64,000 bases of DNA. It comes from Glycomyces amatae (lineage in GTDB: Bacteria; Actinomycetota; Actinomycetes; Mycobacteriales; Micromonosporaceae). Positions 44,573 to 53,799 of this stretch are shown here, piece after piece. The DNA is taken from positions 1-64,000 of the forward strand of contig NZ_JAJLQZ010000007.1 in NCBI RefSeq assembly GCF_020991375.1, in the 5' to 3' direction. The number at the start of each line of letters is the position of its first letter. Within the stretch, counting starts at the first letter, position 1. The translations under genes were made by a program, and so were the position numbers. The notes under the pieces are model-generated. The model ran no database searches. It worked only from the letters and a program-made list of their open reading frames with translations, and was not told the origin of the DNA.

Positions 44573-45121
44573 GTGGCGTACCGATACTTCTACGACTGCG
44601 AGTTCATCGAGGACGGCCGCACGATCGACCTGGTCTCGATCGCGGTCGTCGACGAACGCGGCCGCGAATACTACGCCGTGTCGACCGAGTTCGACCCCTC
44701 CCGGGCGATCGACTGGGTGCGGCGCAACGTCCTCGACAAGCTCCCCGCCCCGGCCAGCCCCCTGTGGAAGGACCGGGCGACCATCCGCGACGAGCTCTAC
44801 GAGTTCCTCGTCGCCCCCGTGCGCAGGAAGACCGGGACGCACCCGGGGGAGCGGGTCGAGCTCTGGGCCTGGATCGGCGCCTACGACCACGTGGTCCTCG
44901 CGCAGCTGTGGGGCACCATGCCCGAGCTGCCGCGCGCCCTGCCTCGGATGACCAAGGACCTGCGCCAGCGCTGGGAGGACCTGGGCCGCCCCGACCTGCC
45001 GGTGACCCCCGACGCCGACATGCACGACGCCCTGACCGACGCGAAGCTCAACCTCGCCCGCTGGAAGGCCCTCGAGGCGGCCCGCGCCGACCGCCTGAGC
45101 GCGGCCGAGTCCCGCCACTGA
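44573..45121 (+). CDS. 3'-to-5' exoribonuclease (Rv2179c-like, DEDDh)
   Basis: 182 residues from a GTG. The start AYRYFYDCEFIEDGRTIDLVSI carries the catalytic Asp8 and Glu10. Asp in WIGAYDHVVL and the H/D pair in MHDALTDAKLN complete the DEDDh set. The mycobacterial homologue Rv2179c is an RNase of the RNase H fold. RNA trimming in the cytoplasm is the likely role. Confidence 0.85.
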   Translation: MAYRYFYDCEFIEDGRTIDLVSIAVVDERGREYYAVSTEFDPSRAIDWVRRNVLDKLPAPASPLWKDRATIRDELYEFLVAPVRRKTGTHPGERVELWAWIGAYDHVVLAQLWGTMPELPRALPRMTKDLRQRWEDLGRPDLPVTPDADMHDALTDAKLNLARWKALEAARADRLSAAESRH

Positions 45122-45173
45122 CGCCCCGCCGCCGCGGCCCGTCGAACCCCAGCTCGGCGGCCCCGGCCCCCGA

Positions 45174-45211
45174 TATAGGCTGGGCGGTGTTTCGGCAATG
45201 AGGCCGCCCAG
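45174..45211 (+). promoter_or_regulatory. Leader inverted repeat of the PFK gene
   Basis: CTGGGCGG (45180-45187) and CCGCCCAG (45204-45211) are perfect 8-bp arms, 16 bp apart, directly after the -10-like TATAGG (45174-45179). It may be an operator over the start site or a leader hairpin. The PFK ATG is 33 bp downstream. Confidence 0.4.
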
Positions 45212-45243
45212 TTAACAGTCCTCACTCCAGGGAGTAAAGACAC

Positions 45244-46269
45244 ATGCGCATTGGCGTGCTCACCGGCGGCGGTGACTGCCCCGGTCTCAACGCGGTCATC
45301 CGTGCCGCGGTCCGCAAGGGCAGCAAGGAATACGGCCACGAGTTCGTGGGCTTCCGCTACGGGTGGAGGGGCCCCATCGAGGGCATCACCCAGCCCCTGG
45401 ACTGGGACTCGGTCGAGAACATCCTCGACCAGGGCGGCACCATCCTCCACTCCTCGCGGACCAACCCCTACAAGATCGAGGGCGGCGTCGAGGCCATCAA
45501 GAAGAACATGGCCGACCTGGGCGTCGACGCGCTCATCGCCATCGGCGGCGAGGACACCCTGGGCGTCGCGACGAAGCTGACCGCCGACGGCGTCAACTGC
45601 GTCGGCGTGCCGAAGACGATCGACAACGATCTCTCCGGCACCGACTACACGTTCGGCTTCGACACCGCCGTGAACATCGCCACCGAGGCGATCGACCGGC
45701 TGTGGACGACCGCCGACTCGCACGACCGCTGCATCGTCGTGGAGATCATGGGCCGCCACGCCGGCTGGATGACCCTCCACGCGGGCATCGCCGGCGGCGC
45801 GAACGTCACCCTCATCCCCGAGGTCGCGTTCGACATCGAGAAGGTCGCGAACTTCGTCAAGGAGCGCAAGGACGCGGGCAAGGCCACGATCGTGGCCGTC
45901 TCCGAGGGCGCGCACGCCGCCGAGGGCATGGTCCTCAAGGACGGCGAGGTCGACGCGTTCGGGCACGTGAAGCTCGGCGGCGTCGGCGACTGGGTCGCCG
46001 CGCAGATCAAGGAGCGCGCCGAGATCGAGACCCGCGCGATCATCCTCGGGCACCTCCAGCGCGGCGGCACCCCGACCGCGTTCGACCGCGTGCTCGCCAC
46101 CCGCCTGGGCCTGGAGGCCGCGAAGGCCGTCAACGAGGGCGACTTCGGCAAGATGATGGCGCTCCAGGGCACCAACGTCGTGCGCATCCCGATCCACGAG
46201 GGCACCGACGAGCTCAAGACCGTCCCCGTCGAGCGCTACGCCGACGCCGAGGTCTTCTTCGGGGTGTAG
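45244..46269 (+). CDS. pfp: 6-phosphofructokinase, probably pyrophosphate-dependent
   Basis: 341 residues of the PfkA superfamily (group III). The N-terminal GVLTGGGDCPGLNAVIR, catalytic PKTIDNDL (Asp127) and MGRHAGW are intact. The phosphoryl-donor site reads GGED with Asp104 and Lys124. In characterised enzymes Gly at 104 goes with ATP, while Asp104 plus Lys124 goes with pyrophosphate, as in Amycolatopsis methanolica. The enzyme is therefore predicted to use PPi and be reversible. AGGGAG lies nine bases before the ATG. A tandem intergenic repeat pair follows the gene. Confidence 0.9.
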   Translation: MRIGVLTGGGDCPGLNAVIRAAVRKGSKEYGHEFVGFRYGWRGPIEGITQPLDWDSVENILDQGGTILHSSRTNPYKIEGGVEAIKKNMADLGVDALIAIGGEDTLGVATKLTADGVNCVGVPKTIDNDLSGTDYTFGFDTAVNIATEAIDRLWTTADSHDRCIVVEIMGRHAGWMTLHAGIAGGANVTLIPEVAFDIEKVANFVKERKDAGKATIVAVSEGAHAAEGMVLKDGEVDAFGHVKLGGVGDWVAAQIKERAEIETRAIILGHLQRGGTPTAFDRVLATRLGLEAAKAVNEGDFGKMMALQGTNVVRIPIHEGTDELKTVPVERYADAEVFFGV

Positions 46270-46314
46270 CGAAGGCCTGCCGCGGCCCGGCGGACCCGGA
46301 CCGGCGGCGCCGCT

Positions 46315-46500
46315 CGGCGCACGCCGAAGGCCCGGTGCGCCGCCGGGAAAGGGCCCCCGGTCGCCAACGTAGCCGGGGAAACCTGAAGGCGAGCTGAAGC
46401 GGCGGCCGGTTCAGCGCACGGCGAACACTCGCTCGAGCGCTGGGAAAGGGCCCCCGGTTCTCCACGGTAGCGGGGGGAACCTGAAGGGGAGCTGAAGCGG
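46315..46500. repeat. Tandem pair of an ~85-bp intergenic repeat (copies C and D)
   Basis: Copy C is about 46315-46402 and copy D 46412-46500. They match copies A and B at 41 kb: GCGCACGsCGAA, GGGAAAGGGCCCCCGGT, a hairpin (CCCCGG/CCGGGG in C; CCCCCG/CGGGGG in D), then AACCTGAAGGsGAGCTGAAGCGG. CTGAAG recurs 11 bp apart, the spacing of response-regulator direct repeats. The pair fills the gap between pfp and the next gene. Confidence 0.8.
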
Positions 46501-46560
46501 CACCGGCCACAAAGCACTGATACCGCGCAACCACGGGCGCGCCCGGTCGTTAGACCTGGC

Positions 46561-47088
46561 GTGCCCGTGGCCTTCGCAGCGACCGACCCGTCCGAGACGA
46601 TCGGCGAGATCCCGCACCTCGCCGACTTCACGTTCCACAAGACCCTGCCGGACATCGACTTCGACGGGGTCCCCGTGGCGGGCCTCGACGCCGACTTCTA
46701 CCGGCGCCCGGTCGGCGACCGCCTGCTCAGCGTCGGCGTGTACCGCTTCGGCGGGGCCGAGACCCACCGCGCCTGGGGCTGGGTCGGCGAACCGCACTGC
46801 TCATGGCACGCCTACCGCGACCCCGCGACCGGCGCGTTCGACGGGCCCTTCCAAGGCTGCCCCGAACTGCGGCTCCTCCTCGACGGCACCCGCGCCCGCG
46901 GCTTCGAGCTCGGCTCGGGGAGCCTCGCCCGGCGGTACTCCACCCGGCGGCGCCTACTCGGCCAGGGCCGCCCGCTCGCGGGCGCGCTCCAGCCGGGTCG
47001 CCCGGCGGGTGTACCAGATCGCGGCCACGGTGATCGCGAGCCCGAAGAACAGCCCGCTGCCGGCGAACAGCGCCGAAGCGCCCGGTGA
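46561..47088 (+). CDS. Hypothetical protein overlapping a convergent gene
   Basis: 175 residues from a GTG, with TAGACC four bases upstream and no ribosome-binding site. The first 125 residues look like a real soluble domain (HLADFTFHKTLPDIDFDGVPVAGL, WGWVGEPHCSWHAYRDP). The last 45 are Arg/Gly/Pro-rich and lie antisense to the small membrane protein gene, so the original stop was perhaps lost and the frame runs on. I do not recognise the family. The tandem repeats C and D occupy its upstream region. Confidence 0.45.
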   Translation: MPVAFAATDPSETIGEIPHLADFTFHKTLPDIDFDGVPVAGLDADFYRRPVGDRLLSVGVYRFGGAETHRAWGWVGEPHCSWHAYRDPATGAFDGPFQGCPELRLLLDGTRARGFELGSGSLARRYSTRRRLLGQGRPLAGALQPGRPAGVPDRGHGDREPEEQPAAGEQRRSAR

Positions 47089-47334
47089 GAACCCGAGGAT
47101 CGCCACCGGGATCTGCACGAAGCCGATCAGGGCCGCGAGGAGCCATTTGCTGCGCCCCCGGCCCCACAGCAGCGCCGTCCAGATGGGCGCGACCACGATG
47201 ACCAGGACGGCGATGTCGAGCGCCCAGTGCAGCACCGGGTTCTGGACCCGGTCGTGCTGGAACGCCATCGCCGGGCTCGACACCGCGACGATCATGGCGG
47301 CGACGGTCGCCGTGAAGGCGAGACGACGTCTCAT
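46954..47334 (-). CDS. Small membrane protein with signal-type N-terminus
   Basis: 126 residues, three to four hydrophobic segments, beginning with a basic MRRRLAF segment and a signal-like stretch ending SPAMAFQ. A very strong ribosome-binding site (AAGGAGGT) precedes the ATG. It resembles uncharacterised actinomycete membrane proteins with a conserved VQNPVLHWALDIAV segment. Its 3' third is overlapped by the convergent hypothetical gene. Confidence 0.7.
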   Translation of the reverse strand: MRRRLAFTATVAAMIVAVSSPAMAFQHDRVQNPVLHWALDIAVLVIVVAPIWTALLWGRGRSKWLLAALIGFVQIPVAILGFSPGASALFAGSGLFFGLAITVAAIWYTRRATRLERARERAALAE

Positions 47335-47450
47335 GCGTGACCTCCTTCAACGAGGGAAGTCCCAACGCTACGGGCGCCCGTCGCCACTGTCTGTCGGGTA
47401 TCCGCCACTTGGTGGGTGTTTCCGCGGGTACGGGGCCCGGGCACGCGAAA

Positions 47451-47477
47451 GCCGACCGCCCGAAAGGGGCGGTCGGC
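47451..47477 (-). terminator. Terminator after folD
   Basis: A perfect 11-bp stem GCCGACCGCCC/GGGCGGTCGGC with loop GAAAG lies 11 bp beyond the folD stop. Confidence 0.75.
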
Positions 47478-47487
47478 CTCGGTCGTC

Positions 47488-48336
47488 CTAACCGCGGGTC
47501 CGCGACAGCTCCGCGGCCTCCACCGTGTGGCGCAGCAGCAGCGCCGTCGTCACCGGCCCCACGCCGCCCGGCACCGGGGTGAGCCTGCCGGCCACCGCGG
47601 ACACCGCCGCGTAGTCCACGTCGCCCACCAGGCCGCCGTCCTCGGTCGGGTTGGTGCCCACGTCGATCACCGTGGCCCCGGGCTTCACGAAGTCCGCGCC
47701 GATCATGCCCGCACGGCCCACCGCCGCCACCAGCACGTCCGCCTCGCGGCACACCGCCGCCAGGTCCTTCGTGCGCGAATGGCACACGGTCACCGTCGCC
47801 GACTCGTTCAGCAGCAGCAGCGCCGCCGGCTTGCCCACCACCGTGGACCGCCCGACCACGACCGCCCGCGCGCCCTCCAGCACCAGGTCCTCGCGCTTGA
47901 GCAGCTCCAGCACCGCGGCGCTCGTCGCGGGCGCCCACGTCCGCCGCCCCTGTGCCAGGCGCCCCAGGCTCTCCGGGTTCGCCCCGTCGATGTCCTTGAA
48001 CGGGCTGATGTACCAGCCCAGCTCCGCGAGGGTCACGCCCTCGGGCAGCGGGGTCTGGCAGATGATCCCGTGCACCGCCGGGTCCGCGGACAGCTCCTGG
48101 AGCCTCGCGGCGATCTCGTCCCTGCCGGGGGCCTTCAGGTGCTCGATCCGGCAGTCGACGCCCTCCTTCTCGGCGGCCTTCTTGATCGACCGCACGTACC
48201 AGGCGGTGCCCTCGTCGTCGGTGGGCACCACGACCGCCAGGGTCGGGACGACGTCCTCGCCGCGCAGCCGGTCCGCCTCCGCGGCGACCTCCGCGCGCAG
48301 TGCCTTCGCGACCGCGCGCCCGTCGATGTCGCTCAT
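47488..48336 (-). CDS. folD: FolD-family methylenetetrahydrofolate dehydrogenase, cyclohydrolase Lys replaced
   Basis: 282 residues with the FolD two-domain pattern: PLPEGVTL, SPFKDIDGANPESLGRL, VVGRSTVVGKPAALLLL (NADP site) and GGVGPVTTALLL. The catalytic motif Yx3K, which carries the cyclohydrolase lysine (Lys54 in E. coli, Lys56 in human), reads Tyr47-Val-Arg-Ser-Ile51, so the lysine is missing; Lys52 is one place later. Dehydrogenase activity may persist while cyclohydrolase activity is doubtful. It is coupled (ATGA) to the cyclodeaminase gene, which supplies methenyl-THF directly. Confidence 0.85.
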   Translation of the reverse strand: MSDIDGRAVAKALRAEVAAEADRLRGEDVVPTLAVVVPTDDEGTAWYVRSIKKAAEKEGVDCRIEHLKAPGRDEIAARLQELSADPAVHGIICQTPLPEGVTLAELGWYISPFKDIDGANPESLGRLAQGRRTWAPATSAAVLELLKREDLVLEGARAVVVGRSTVVGKPAALLLLNESATVTVCHSRTKDLAAVCREADVLVAAVGRAGMIGADFVKPGATVIDVGTNPTEDGGLVGDVDYAAVSAVAGRLTPVPGGVGPVTTALLLRHTVEAAELSRTRG

Positions 48337-48956
48337 GCCCGAATCCTCTTCGCCACGGCCTGCATGATCGCCTCGGCCTGCACCTTCGACTGGAGCGCCT
48401 CGTTCAGGCTGCTCGCGAGCCGCTCGCGCTCGGCCGGGTCCTTGATGGAGACGAGGTTGATGTCCACGTTCAGCGCCGCCGACTCCAGGGCCGACTTCGC
48501 GGCCGAGGCCGCCACGGCCACGTCGGAGAGCACGTTCGGGTTCGACCCCTCCAGGATCCGGCCCGACAGCCGGATCACCCGCGCCGCGACGCCGGCCACC
48601 GCCAGCGGCACCGCCGCGGCCTCGACCAGGCCCGCCTGGATCGCGGCGGTCCGGGCCTCCTTCTCCTCGTCCGAGGACTTCGGCAGCTTGTAGGCCGCCA
48701 CCACGCCCGAGAACGCCTCGGCGTCGTCCTCGGCGAGCTGGAGCGCCTCCAGCCGGAGGCGCTCGGCCTCGGCCAGGGCCTCCCGCATCACGGTCTCGTG
48801 GTCGGCGAACTTCGGTTTGCCGATGGTCAGGTTGCACACCATGGACACCAGGGCCGCGCCCATGGCCGCGTTCACGCCCGCCGCCGCCCCGCCGCCGGGC
48901 GCCGGGAGCTCGGAGGCCAGGTCGGTCAGCCAGTCTTCAATCGTCGTCTTGCGCAC
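48333..48956 (-). CDS. fchA: Formimidoyl-tetrahydrofolate cyclodeaminase-like protein
   Basis: 207 residues, all-helical, matching the FTCD_C/FchA family (LASELPAPGGGAAAGVNAAMGAALVSMVCNLT, and the C-terminal ALNVDINLVSIKD). The family converts formimino-THF to methenyl-THF and ammonia. The partner folD lies directly downstream with a four-base overlap, making a one-carbon module. GTG start with -10 TAGGCT (minus strand, 48963-48968) six bases upstream, so leaderless. No formiminotransferase gene is adjacent. Confidence 0.85.
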   Translation of the reverse strand: MRKTTIEDWLTDLASELPAPGGGAAAGVNAAMGAALVSMVCNLTIGKPKFADHETVMREALAEAERLRLEALQLAEDDAEAFSGVVAAYKLPKSSDEEKEARTAAIQAGLVEAAAVPLAVAGVAARVIRLSGRILEGSNPNVLSDVAVAASAAKSALESAALNVDINLVSIKDPAERERLASSLNEALQSKVQAEAIMQAVAKRIRA

Positions 48957-49051
48957 CCGGCCAGCCTAGACGCGGCCCGAAAGGTGGGATGTCCGCGACC
49001 GTCCCGGTGTGTCGCGCCGGGCCCGGCCCCGCCGCGGCGTGAGCGACGTGA

Positions 49052-50554
<1,503 letters not shown>

Positions 50555-50607
50555 GAAGTCGGAAACCGGACGGTTCCCAAATCCAAGTGAACCACTAGAG
50601 TATGTGC

Positions 50608-51627
50608 ATGAGTGCACACGACGTGTTCCTGCTCGGCGGAGTGTTCCCCGGTGCCGCACCGGCGGAGGCGCTCCGCCGCGTCGTCTCCTACGCGCGGCGC
50701 GCCGAGGCCGCCGGCCTCGACGGCGCCTGGGTGGCCGAGCACCATTTCATCGACTACGGCGCCAACCCCTCCGCGACGCTCATGGCCGCCCACCTGCTGG
50801 CCGCCACGACCCGCATCCAGATCGGCACCGCCGTCGCGGTGCTCTCCAGCCGCCACCCCGTCGCCCTCGGCGAGGAGGCGGCCACCCTGGACGCCCTCGC
50901 GCCGGGCCGGTTCCGCCTCGGCGTCGGCCGCGGCGGCCCCTGGATCGACCTCGACGTCTTCGGCTCCGGCCTCGACCGCTACGAGCGCGGCTTCGAGGAG
51001 GGCCTGCGGCTGCTGTCCCGCTGGCTCTCCGGCGAGACCGAGGTCGGCCACACCGGCGAGTTCTTCGACGTCCTGCCCGTGCGCGTCATGCCGCCGGGCT
51101 CCGGCGCCCCGATCTGGGTGGCCGCCACCAGCCCCGACACGGCCCGCCTCGCGGGCCGGCTCGGGCTGCCGCTGCTGCTGGGCATGCACGCCCCCGACGA
51201 GGACCACATCGCGCTCCTGGACGCCTGGCGGCGGGAGGCCGAGGCGGGCGGCTTCGATCCCGGTGCGGCCGAGCACGTCTCGACGCACCTGGCGCAGGTC
51301 GCCGACGGCCCCGCGGCGGTCGGCCGGCTGCGCGCCTCCCTCACCGAGCTCCTCACCCGCGGCGTCGGCCAGTACGTGAGCCTCAAACCGGGGCGCGCGC
51401 AGCGCGACCACGCGGCCTATGTGGACTGGATGATCGAGCGCCACGCCGTGGGCGCCGCCGGGCACGTCGCCGAGCGGCTCGCCGCCTCCGCCGAGGCCAC
51501 GGGCGTGGCCAGGCAGCTCTTGCTCGTCGAGGGGCTCGGCGACCCGGAGGCGGTGGGCGACAACATCGCCGCGCTCGGGGAGGCGCTCAGCGGTACGGCG
51601 TGTACGACGGCGGAGGCGGCGGCCTGA
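50608..51627 (+). CDS. LLM-class flavin-dependent monooxygenase
   Basis: 339 residues of the bacterial luciferase-like fold (F420- or FMN-dependent): DGAWVAEHHFIDYGANPSATLMAAHLLAATTRIQIGTAV and LGVGRGGPW are typical. It should oxidise an unknown substrate in the cytoplasm. TAGAGT (50596-50601) is six bases before ATG 50608, so a leaderless start fits; an ATG two codons earlier lies too close to the -10. Its 3' end overlaps the convergent membrane-protein gene by 41 bp. Confidence 0.82.
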   Translation: MSAHDVFLLGGVFPGAAPAEALRRVVSYARRAEAAGLDGAWVAEHHFIDYGANPSATLMAAHLLAATTRIQIGTAVAVLSSRHPVALGEEAATLDALAPGRFRLGVGRGGPWIDLDVFGSGLDRYERGFEEGLRLLSRWLSGETEVGHTGEFFDVLPVRVMPPGSGAPIWVAATSPDTARLAGRLGLPLLLGMHAPDEDHIALLDAWRREAEAGGFDPGAAEHVSTHLAQVADGPAAVGRLRASLTELLTRGVGQYVSLKPGRAQRDHAAYVDWMIERHAVGAAGHVAERLAASAEATGVARQLLLVEGLGDPEAVGDNIAALGEALSGTACTTAEAAA

Positions 51628-52150
51628 GGGGGTCGCGCCCCTGCTGCCGGAACCACTGGTTCGCCGAGCCGGTGAACAGGCACAGGAGCGTCACCAGCGG
51701 CATCGCCAGGCCCGCGAGGGTCCCGATGAGCCGGGAGCCGTCCACCGGCGCTCCGGCCTGCCCGCTCGCCTGGAACCCGGTGTAGAGGCCGAAGAAGCCG
51801 ACCACGAAGGCCAGCAGCATGACCACGATGGTGGTCACCTGCGCCCAGCGGCGCCCCGCGCCGATCTTGACCGCGAGGACGCCGAAGAGGATGACGACGG
51901 CGACCGTGGCCCCGATGACGGCGGTGACGACCGCGGCGAGGTCCCCGACGCCCTGCGAGAAGTCCCGGCCGAACTCGAAGTCGCTGAAGTCGAGCGCCGA
52001 GGACCAGAACAGCGCCGTCAGGCCCCCGCCCGCGCCGCAGCAGATGAGGAACGAGAACTGGAGCCAGAGCATCACCTGGGCCGTGGTGACCGTGCCCGGT
52101 TTGCGGTGCAGCAGTTCGGGGGGCAGGGGAGTGGAAGGCGGTGTCAGCAT
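51587..52150 (-). CDS. Membrane protein, paralogue of the next upstream gene
   Basis: 187 residues with GGAGGA six bases before the ATG. The N-terminus is proline-rich, then four hydrophobic segments, and a cytoplasmic C-terminus rich in Pro/Tyr (PPPPPSYTPYR). Two segments recur in the neighbouring gene: RKPGTVTTAQVMLWLQ-x-LICCGAG resembles SRPGAITAAQTLVILQ-x-LFCCGVA, and CLFTGSANQWFRQQ resembles CVHSGPAERWFREC. Local duplication is likely. Function is unknown. Confidence 0.7.
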   Translation of the reverse strand: MLTPPSTPLPPELLHRKPGTVTTAQVMLWLQFSFLICCGAGGGLTALFWSSALDFSDFEFGRDFSQGVGDLAAVVTAVIGATVAVVILFGVLAVKIGAGRRWAQVTTIVVMLLAFVVGFFGLYTGFQASGQAGAPVDGSRLIGTLAGLAMPLVTLLCLFTGSANQWFRQQGRDPLRPPPPPSYTPYR

Positions 52151-52279
52151 GGGCGGTCCTCCAGGGCGGGGCCACCCAGTGTAGGGGAGCGCCGCTCGAG
52201 GAGCGGACCGCGGACCGCCGCCGTGCGGACGGCGCGTCGTCCGCGCCGCTGCTCGAAGGCGAGCGGATGCGGGCACCGG

Positions 52280-52780
52280 TCAGTCCTCCGGGCCCGCGGG
52301 TTCGGCCGGTGCCTTCAGGTACGGCTCGCACTCGCGGAACCAGCGCTCGGCCGGCCCCGAGTGGACGCAGATCCAGGCGATCGCCTGTGCCGCGACCGAA
52401 GGCGCCGCTGTGGCGAGCGTGTACCAGGCCATCGAGTCTCCGCCCATGGGGAAGACCGCGGCGGCGGTGAGGGCGGCGACGACTACGAGTCCGGCCGAGA
52501 CCCACCACCGGCCGCGCCGATCGCCGTTGCCGAGCCGGCGCACGGTGACCGCCGCGTAAGCGATGCCGCCGACCAGCACTAGCAGCATGATCCCCCAGAA
52601 CAGCATCTCCGCGCCGGCGAACACGGGCACGGTGGCGAGGGCCCCGACCAGGAACGCGGGCCACCACGCGACCAGCGGAGCGACGCCGCAGCAGAACAGG
52701 AGCACGGGCTGGAGGATGACCAGCGTCTGCGCGGCGGTGATCGCTCCTGGCCGGGACGGAGTGGTCGAGGGAACGGGCAT
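52280..52780 (-). CDS. Membrane protein, paralogue of the adjacent gene
   Basis: 166 residues with GGAGGT before the ATG, four to five hydrophobic segments, and the SRPGAITAAQ and SGPAERWFREC segments shared with the downstream paralogue. It lies 129 bp upstream of that gene on the same strand, so the two are probably co-transcribed from a promoter carrying a perfect palindrome. Function is unknown. Confidence 0.7.
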   Translation of the reverse strand: MPVPSTTPSRPGAITAAQTLVILQPVLLFCCGVAPLVAWWPAFLVGALATVPVFAGAEMLFWGIMLLVLVGGIAYAAVTVRRLGNGDRRGRWWVSAGLVVVAALTAAAVFPMGGDSMAWYTLATAAPSVAAQAIAWICVHSGPAERWFRECEPYLKAPAEPAGPED

Positions 52781-52808
52781 CGCCGCACCTCCGGAGTCGC
52801 GAAGGAAA

Positions 52809-52851
52809 GTTGAACATGTTCAACAATAGCGGATCCGATCTCCCCGCAAAA
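52809..52851 (-). promoter_or_regulatory. Promoter with perfect 16-bp palindrome
   Basis: GTTGAACATGTTCAAC (52809-52824) is a perfect palindrome overlapping the predicted start of transcription of the membrane-protein pair: -35 TTTTGC (52846-52851) and -10 TATTGT (52823-52828) on the minus strand, 17 bp apart. The site looks like a TetR- or GntR-type operator. No such regulator gene is adjacent. Confidence 0.6.
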
Positions 52852-52855
52852 GGAC

Positions 52856-52891
52856 GCGAGACCGGCCCCGCGGGCGCGGGGCCGGTCTCGC
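52856..52891 (-). terminator. Terminator after the TIGR01777 gene
   Basis: A 16-bp perfect stem (52856-52871 with 52876-52891) and a GGGC loop start 17 bp beyond the stop. Confidence 0.8.
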
Positions 52892-52908
52892 GGGCGTTCG
52901 ACGCTCGG

Positions 52909-53790
52909 TCAGCGCGGGGGGATCGCCGTCCGGATCGCCTCGAAGACCGTCTCGTCCCGGTACTCATAGCCCGACGCCCGGAGCGCGCCGTTGCGGATCT
53001 TCGCGCCCCGCAGCAGCTCCACGGCCGCCTCGCCCGCGACGATCTTCACCGCCCAGCCCGGGATGGGCCACGGCGCCGGACGGTGCACGGCCGCGCCCAG
53101 CGCCTTCGCGAACTCGCGGTTCGTCACCGGGTTCGGGCCGACCATGTTCACCGGGCCCGACGCGTCGCCCTCGATCGCGGCGACCGCGGCGCCCGTCCAG
53201 TCCCGCAGCGAGATCCACGGCACGTACTGCCGCCCGCTGCCGAACCGCCCGCCCAGGAAGCACTTCCAGGCCGGGACCAGCTTGTCCAGCAGGACGCTGC
53301 CGGGGCCCAGGACGTGCCCGGTGCGCAGCTTGACGACCCGTGCGCCCGCCTCCTCGGCCGGAGCGGTCGCCTGCTCCCACTTGAGGCAGAGCCGCCCCAG
53401 GAAGTCCGCCGCGGCCGGCGTCGACTCGTCGACCTCCACCTCGGCGCGGTCGCCGTACCAGCCCGCCGCCGACGCGTTCACCAGCACCGGCACCTTCGCC
53501 TCGGCCACGGCCGTGGCGATCACCCCCGTGGGGACGACGCGGCTGCTCAGGAGCTGCCGCTTGTACGCCGCGTTCCAGCGCCGCCCGGCGATCGAGGCGC
53601 CGCCGAGGTTCACCACGGCGTCCACCCCGTCGAGGATCTGCGGGTCCAATCCCTCTTTGTAAGGGTCCCATTGGATCTCGTTCTCCTCGTCGGGCCGGTG
53701 GCGGACCAGCCGGACGATGTCGTGGCCATCCAGGGCGTCCATGAGGGCGGTGCCGAGGTACCCGCTCGAACCGGCGATGACGATGCGCAT
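52909..53790 (-). CDS. TIGR01777-family NAD-dependent epimerase
   Basis: 293 residues. N-terminal IAGSSGYLGTAL Rossmann motif, VVNLGGASIAGRRW, LVNASAAGWYGDR and the C-terminal DUF1731-type segment (GGRFGSGRQYVPWISLRDW, GWAVKIVAGEAAVELLRGAKI) define the family. Substrate is unknown. The -10 TAGGCT (minus strand, 53797-53802) is six bases before the ATG, so it is leaderless. It is followed by a strong terminator. Confidence 0.87.
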   Translation of the reverse strand: MRIVIAGSSGYLGTALMDALDGHDIVRLVRHRPDEENEIQWDPYKEGLDPQILDGVDAVVNLGGASIAGRRWNAAYKRQLLSSRVVPTGVIATAVAEAKVPVLVNASAAGWYGDRAEVEVDESTPAAADFLGRLCLKWEQATAPAEEAGARVVKLRTGHVLGPGSVLLDKLVPAWKCFLGGRFGSGRQYVPWISLRDWTGAAVAAIEGDASGPVNMVGPNPVTNREFAKALGAAVHRPAPWPIPGWAVKIVAGEAAVELLRGAKIRNGALRASGYEYRDETVFEAIRTAIPPR

Positions 53791-53799
53791 GCCGACAGC

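Noticed and set aside
41004-46500. A c-di-AMP (ydaO) riboswitch was considered because of GGGGAACC followed by GGGG-x-TGAA in the 85-bp repeats.
   Set aside because: The remaining conserved ydaO elements could not be matched, the copies lie after genes, and copies A and B face no downstream gene start.
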